This document shows positions 60,445 through 64,000 of a stretch of 64,000 bases of DNA, one piece after another. Origin of the DNA: Phycisphaerae bacterium (GTDB lineage Bacteria; Chloroflexota; Anaerolineae; 4572-78; J111); the NCBI GenBank assembly GCA_028285035.1, contig JANQQF010000071.1:88774-152773 (forward strand). Direction: 5' to 3'. Position 1 is the first letter of the stretch, and every line of letters begins with the position of its first letter. The notes under the pieces were generated by a model, which was not told the origin of the DNA, did not search any database, and worked only from the letters and a program-made list of their open reading frames with translations. The position numbers were made by a program, and so were the translations under genes.

Positions 60445-61653
60445 TTACCCCCGCCCCCCAGCCAACTTCATCGCCGCAGGTGACTGACACAGCCGCCACA
60501 TAGCCCACATCCCAAAAATAGGGCCGAGGGCGAGGATGGTAAAGGCCCACTGCCAGCCCACCCAAGCCACAAGTAGAGGAATCAGACGGATGGATACGAG
60601 GGTGAGCAGAAATCCAAGACTGGTTTGAATCGTCAACGCGGTGCCCATATACTTGCGATCGGAGAGTTCGCTAACGGCAGTGCTAAACTGGGCAGAGTCA
60701 GCGACGATAGCGAAGCCCCAAATGAGGGCAATGGCGCTAACCAACCAAGGGTTGCTGCCAAAGAAAAAACCGATGGTCAGGGCAGACATCCCACTAATTA
60801 ACATACTCAACATCGTGGTATAGCTGCGGCCCCAACGATCCGCCAGCAAGCCCGCCAGCAGGCTACCAAGTCCCCCAATGCCAATGACGGCAAAGGTCAT
60901 CAGGGAGGCCGTCACCTCAAAATTTTGCAGCCCACTTAGCCGAAAAGACTCGGTCAAGAAGAGGGCAATCCAGGCCCACATCGCATACAACTCCCACATA
61001 TGCCCCAGATAGCCAAAGTTGGCCAGCCGAACGCCTTCATTACGAAAGGCATCAAAAATATACTCCAAACGAAATTCCGCAGGAGCAGAGCGATAAGGGC
61101 CTAGGTCACCGGCCCCTAAGCCAATAATTCCCGCGATAAAAGCCAGAATTGAGGCCGCATACATCACAGTCTCCCATTCACCCACACCACCAAAGCCTCG
61201 AATCAGGTGTGGGGAAGCTGAACCCAACACCAAGGCCCCAACCAACAAGCCCAACCCAAAGCCTCGATCCTCCTTCATCCAGGTCGCCATAATTTTCATC
61301 CCCACAGGATAGACCGCCGCCAAGGCAAAGCCAGTCATAAAGCGGAGGGGGATAGCCCAAGCCAGACCATCGGCAACGAATGGGATCAAACCATTGGCCA
61401 CAGCACCCAAAAAAGCCCCCAGCGCAAACACATTGCGTGGGGGCCACACATCTGCAACATTAAACAAGGCACTACAAAATGCACCAACCACAAAACCAAT
61501 TTGGACTGACATCGTCAGCCAAGCTGCCCCGCCAGCAGTCAATCCCCATTCTTTGGTCAAAGCGGGGGTTACCGCCGAGGCGGAGAACCACAAGCTCATC
61601 GCTAAAAATTCGGCCAAGGCTAACAATGTAATCGTTTGCCACTTTTTACTCAC
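60445..61653 (-). CDS. MFS transporter
   Basis: A 402-residue, 12-helix major facilitator with LAEFLAMSLWFSASAVTPAL at the start, VQIGFVVGAFCSALFNVADVWPPRN (a variant of motif A) and LLAGLLADRWGRSYTTML (the second-half motif A). It resembles NarK/CynX-like or sugar-efflux-like members, and the substrate cannot be told. It diverges from the SUMF1 gene across the phased-repeat promoter. Confidence 0.85.
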   Translation of the reverse strand: MSKKWQTITLLALAEFLAMSLWFSASAVTPALTKEWGLTAGGAAWLTMSVQIGFVVGAFCSALFNVADVWPPRNVFALGAFLGAVANGLIPFVADGLAWAIPLRFMTGFALAAVYPVGMKIMATWMKEDRGFGLGLLVGALVLGSASPHLIRGFGGVGEWETVMYAASILAFIAGIIGLGAGDLGPYRSAPAEFRLEYIFDAFRNEGVRLANFGYLGHMWELYAMWAWIALFLTESFRLSGLQNFEVTASLMTFAVIGIGGLGSLLAGLLADRWGRSYTTMLSMLISGMSALTIGFFFGSNPWLVSAIALIWGFAIVADSAQFSTAVSELSDRKYMGTALTIQTSLGFLLTLVSIRLIPLLVAWVGWQWAFTILALGPIFGMWAMWRLCQSPAAMKLAGGRG

Positions 61654-61821
61654 CAGTTCACTCCTATGTGACGCATTTTCTTAACCACTTGACGGGAAGG
61701 TCATCGCCATTCTTACTTGAACTCCCTAATTTGAGTCCATACTTTAGTGCATTGTCTCATTTAATGAAACTCTTATCGGGTAAATTAAGAATGAGATTTC
61801 AAAATAGTTAAGTTCTGTGGT

Positions 61822-61919
61822 TTAACACTATCTTAACAGTTCATTTACACACACTTAAACTTAATTTTACATACCCTTAATGGATATTTTACACGCTGTT
61901 AAATTGATTTCGTTATGAT
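61822..61919 (+). promoter_or_regulatory. array of eight 11-bp-phased heptamers and -10 (Pho-box-like)
   Basis: Heptamers begin at 61822 (TTAACAC), 61833 (TTAACAG), 61844 (TTTACAC), 61855 (TTAAACT), 61866 (TTTACAT), 61877 (TTAATGG, weak), 61888 (TTTACAC) and 61899 (TTAAATT, weak), each 11 bp after the last. After an 8-bp gap comes TATGAT (61914-61919). This matches PhoP/SphR-type boxes (TT(A/T)ACA with 11-bp period). It points to the FGE lipoprotein gene and is likely phosphate-controlled; the pstS gene lies further downstream. Elsewhere in the 403-nt gap: TCTCATT/AATGAGA arms (about 61756-61798) and the repeat at 61976. Confidence 0.75.
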
Positions 61920-61975
61920 CTTTTCTTGGTTGACCTTTTAAGTAGTGTTCTATTGTTTCTATAAAAAGTACAAAT

Positions 61976-61997
61976 ATTTGCTAAAAAGTTAGCAAAT
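61976..61997. promoter_or_regulatory. inverted repeat ATTTGCTAA-N4-TTAGCAAAT in the leader
   Basis: A perfect 9-bp stem with a 4-nt loop lies in the 5' leader, 59 nt before the FGE lipoprotein ATG. It could be an additional operator or a hairpin that shapes translation. Confidence 0.4.
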
Positions 61998-62056
61998 TTA
62001 CGGCGAATAAGTGACATAGCCATCTTTTATCTCATTTCATGACAGGCAAATTCATA

Positions 62057-63076
62057 ATGCAAAGACTCTTAAGTACATCTATTTACATCTTATTTGTATC
62101 GCTCATCACAATAGGGTGTGGCTCATCTGGTGGTAGTGAAGTTGAAGAAGTGGCTGAAGCTGAGGTAGTAGCCGCAGAAGAAGTAAATGAAGAAGAGGTA
62201 GCCAAACCAACAGCGACACCCGAACCAACTGCCGTTCCAGCCACAAATACCCCCGTGATATTAGCTACCCCAACCCCAAAACCACCCCCTCCCACACCAA
62301 CGCCTATTCCACCCACGGATACACCTGAGCCAACGGCAACTTCAGAGACTGTAGAAGAAGAATCTTCTGAGCCGACAAGTACGCCAGAACCAACGGTTCC
62401 TCCAGTCAGAGATATTATGGTTGAAATTCCTGCTGGACCATTTATGCAAGGAGATGATTTTGGAGATCCCGAAGATGGTCCTGTTCACGAGGTTGACTTA
62501 CCCGCCTTTGAAATCGACAAATTTGAGGTCTCAAATGCCGACTTCAGTATCTTTGCCGAAGCTACAGGACACCTAACCTTCCCTGAGGACAAAGGCTTTA
62601 CGAGCTGGCGAGATGAATGGACCGATGATAATCATCCTGTGGTCCGCGTGACTTGGAACGATGCCAATGCTTACTGTGAATGGCTCGGCAAGCGGCTTCC
62701 CACTGAGTCGGAGTGGGAAAAAGCGGCTCGGGGTGAAGATGCCCTTGTCTTCCCGTGGGGCAACAGTTTTGATCCAGCCAATGCCAATATCAAGGAAGCT
62801 GGCTTACGCGGCCCTGTCGCCGGTGGTAGTTTTGGAGCTGGGGTTAGCCCGTATGGCGTAGAAGATATGGCTGGAAACGTCTGGGAATGGACCGCCGATT
62901 GGTATCAGCCTTATCCTGGTAATACGACCGAAGATCCATATTATGGCGAAGATTTCCGCGTTACACGGGGTGGTGGCTGGTTTGATGAAGAGCCATTATT
63001 GACCGCTTTTAACCGAAATGCAGCGGCCCCTAATACAACAGCCAATGATGATCTTGGTTTTCGTTGCGCACGCTAA
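62057..63076 (+). CDS. lipoprotein with formylglycine-generating-enzyme (SUMF1) domain
   Basis: This 339-residue protein has a lipoprotein signal (LITIGC, Cys21), an acidic and Thr/Pro-rich linker (about 25-115) and an FGE-sulfatase domain (about 118-338). That domain contains EIPAGPFMQGDDFGDPEDGPVHEV, GKRLPTESEWEKAARG, SPYGVEDMAGNVWEWTADW, VTRGGGWFD and LGFRCAR. The aerobic FGE copper/Cys pair is not obvious, so it may be a carbohydrate- or protein-binding FGE-like protein instead of a sulfatase activator. ATG 62057 is preferred over 62039. It follows the Pho-like array. Confidence 0.85.
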   Translation: MQRLLSTSIYILFVSLITIGCGSSGGSEVEEVAEAEVVAAEEVNEEEVAKPTATPEPTAVPATNTPVILATPTPKPPPPTPTPIPPTDTPEPTATSETVEEESSEPTSTPEPTVPPVRDIMVEIPAGPFMQGDDFGDPEDGPVHEVDLPAFEIDKFEVSNADFSIFAEATGHLTFPEDKGFTSWRDEWTDDNHPVVRVTWNDANAYCEWLGKRLPTESEWEKAARGEDALVFPWGNSFDPANANIKEAGLRGPVAGGSFGAGVSPYGVEDMAGNVWEWTADWYQPYPGNTTEDPYYGEDFRVTRGGGWFDEEPLLTAFNRNAAAPNTTANDDLGFRCAR

Positions 63077-63126
63077 ATAATTTTCAGTGTCCAATTCACG
63101 ATTTGATACTATGACGAGAGTAGCCT

Positions 63127-63159
63127 GATTGACAAGATAAAATAAACATCTTGTCAATC
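63127..63159 (+). terminator. stem-loop after the FGE lipoprotein gene
   Basis: GATTGACAAGAT (63127-63138) pairs perfectly with ATCTTGTCAATC (63148-63159), 51 nt after the stop. There is no long T-run, so it may act as a weak terminator or 3'-end protector. Confidence 0.6.
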
Positions 63160-63544
63160 GGGTTGCTCTTATGAAGCAACATCGCGATTTTGCATTGAAG
63201 CGACTTAGGCTTTATCGATCAATTTATATTGAAAATCTTTAACTTGTATTACTGACCTGCACATAAAAAGTAAATAAAATTACTTGTTTCATAAACCATT
63301 GTAAGAATTTTAGAAAGTTATGACTGGGTCAGTAGTTGAAAGGAGGGAGTTTTATCAGAGTGTACTGTATGTGGTAGGAATGTTTTATGGACAGTCTAAC
63401 CAGACATATCCTGGTACTTGCCATTACCGAGCATCATTCAAGAGATATTTAGTAAAGTGTGTTTTTTGTAGGTCTCTCAGTAGCAACCTATACCTAAAAG
63501 TTTCATTTTAACATGCTCTAAAAAATTCAAGGGGAAAATTCATT
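63160..63544. other. intergenic region before pstS without a supported gene
   Basis: After the stem-loop there are about 385 A+T-rich bases. An open frame of 63 codons at 63320-63511 lacks a ribosome binding site and codon character. A clear AAGGGG lies before the pstS ATG. No operator comparable to 61822-61905 was seen. Confidence 0.5.
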
Positions 63545-64000
63545 ATGAATGACAAACAATTCAGTTTGTATAAACGATTTAGTTTGTTGGTAATCGTGAT
63601 GGCCATCATCGCCATCTTGCTCCCCACCACTGCAGTTGCTCAAAGTGGTGGTAGTGTTTACACAGTTCAGAAAGATGACTCATTGTCACGCATCGCTGAG
63701 AAAGAATTTGGCGATCTTCTAGCCTTCCCAGCGATTGTCTACTACAACAACTTGCAAGCTGCTCAAGACAGTACCTTTACAACCATCAGCGATCCAAACG
63801 TTTTAGAAATCGGCTGGACGATTTTCATTCCATCTGCCGAAGATGCCCAGGCTTTCTTGGACTCTGGTATCGACCCATTGGCTGACGTTTCTTTACCAGT
63901 GGTTGATCCATTGTCAGTATCTGGCCCGATCATTATGGCTGGTAGCTCTACTGTATTCCCATTGGCGGAACGAATGGCTGAACGCTTCCAAGAAGAAGGT
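63545..64000 (+). CDS. pstS: LysM-PstS phosphate-binding protein, N-terminal part (3' end outside window)
   Basis: The frame runs off the window. The 152 visible residues have a signal peptide (cleavage after TTAVA, about residue 32), a LysM domain (YTVQKDDSLSRIAEKEFGD ... WTIFIPS, about 39-100), an acidic linker and the beginning of a PstS-type binding domain (IMAGSSTVFPLAERMAERF, with the phosphate-binding SSTVFPL loop). The fusion anchors phosphate uptake to the cell wall. The ATG follows AAGGGG. Confidence 0.9.
   Translation, partial: MNDKQFSLYKRFSLLVIVMAIIAILLPTTAVAQSGGSVYTVQKDDSLSRIAEKEFGDLLAFPAIVYYNNLQAAQDSTFTTISDPNVLEIGWTIFIPSAEDAQAFLDSGIDPLADVSLPVVDPLSVSGPIIMAGSSTVFPLAERMAERFQEEG

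Noticed and set aside
63095..63115. Single TTCACGA heptamer followed by 8 bp and TATGAC
   Set aside because: The 8-bp geometry fits the AfsR-type boxes, but the partner heptamer 11 bp upstream (TCAGTGT) does not match, so I did not count it as a fifth box.
63320..63511. 63-codon open frame before pstS
   Set aside because: No ribosome binding site, odd composition and no recognisable motif in an A+T-rich gap; treated as chance.
1..64000. tRNA, rRNA, CRISPR array or transposase gene
   Set aside because: No characteristic sequences were recognised by eye; a tRNA scan or CRISPR finder could not be run.

Overview
The window looks like a chromosomal segment of a Chloroflexota bacterium (Anaerolineae/Caldilineae-like), with roughly even base composition. 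The assignment rests on gene style, not on a marker gene: two AfsR-like regulators (winged helix + BTAD + NB-ARC ATPase + TPR), Thr/Pro-rich lipoprotein linkers, a LysM-PstS fusion, an FGE/SUMF1 lipoprotein, CBS-HEPN proteins and many palindromic intergenic repeats. No rRNA, tRNA, CRISPR array, integrase or transposase was seen.

Layout. 0-10.4 kb: end of a phosphopentomutase, DUF456, HEAT and DUF123 proteins, a NicO-type Ni/Co transporter, galT, an AhpD-like protein, an aminotransferase plus M20 amidohydrolase pair that fits reductive pyrimidine catabolism, and small accessory genes (a GNAT without a normal start, a retropepsin-like protease pair, a frameshifted HEPN gene). 10.5-17.5 kb: branched-chain block leuC-leuD-fbaB-cimA-ybaK-leuB. 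17.6-31.4 kb: SMI1/KNR4 protein, two methyltransferases, an Old Yellow Enzyme, a two-component system, an FtsX-type permease followed by an ECF sigma factor, a metallo-hydrolase, a HEPN-like protein and oxidoreductases. 31.5-42.5 kb: lipid and xenobiotic-type metabolism under local repressors: SDR/TetR, MBL/TetR, MBL/fatty acid desaturase, ArsR-type regulator/deazaflavin oxidoreductase, acyl-CoA dehydrogenase/enoyl-CoA hydratase and a benzoate-CoA-ligase-like enzyme. Several control regions hold strong palindromes.

42.7-60 kb is the most interesting part. Two AfsR-like regulators sit beside a 29-residue ORF and a 70-residue protein, then a lipoprotein/membrane/TPR operon, a candidate non-coding RNA, two tandem CBS-HEPN proteins and a three-gene ABC exporter. 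Four + strand promoters here (about 46.74, 50.16, 55.34 and 55.56 kb) share one design: two TTTACGA-like heptamers with an 11-bp period, then exactly 8 bp, then a -10-like hexamer. This is the geometry of SARP/OmpR-family activator sites. It links the regulators, the small genes, the RNA and the CBS/ABC operon into one proposed regulon. A paralogous leader sequence, split in one copy by an insertion flanked by AATAA, shows the modules arose by duplication.

60-64 kb: an MFS transporter, then a promoter with eight 11-bp-phased TTAACA/TTTACA heptamers (61822-61905) and again 8 bp to TATGAT. This resembles Gram-positive and cyanobacterial Pho boxes. It precedes an FGE/SUMF1 lipoprotein and the phosphate-binding protein PstS, which runs off the window end, so phosphate control of this end is likely.
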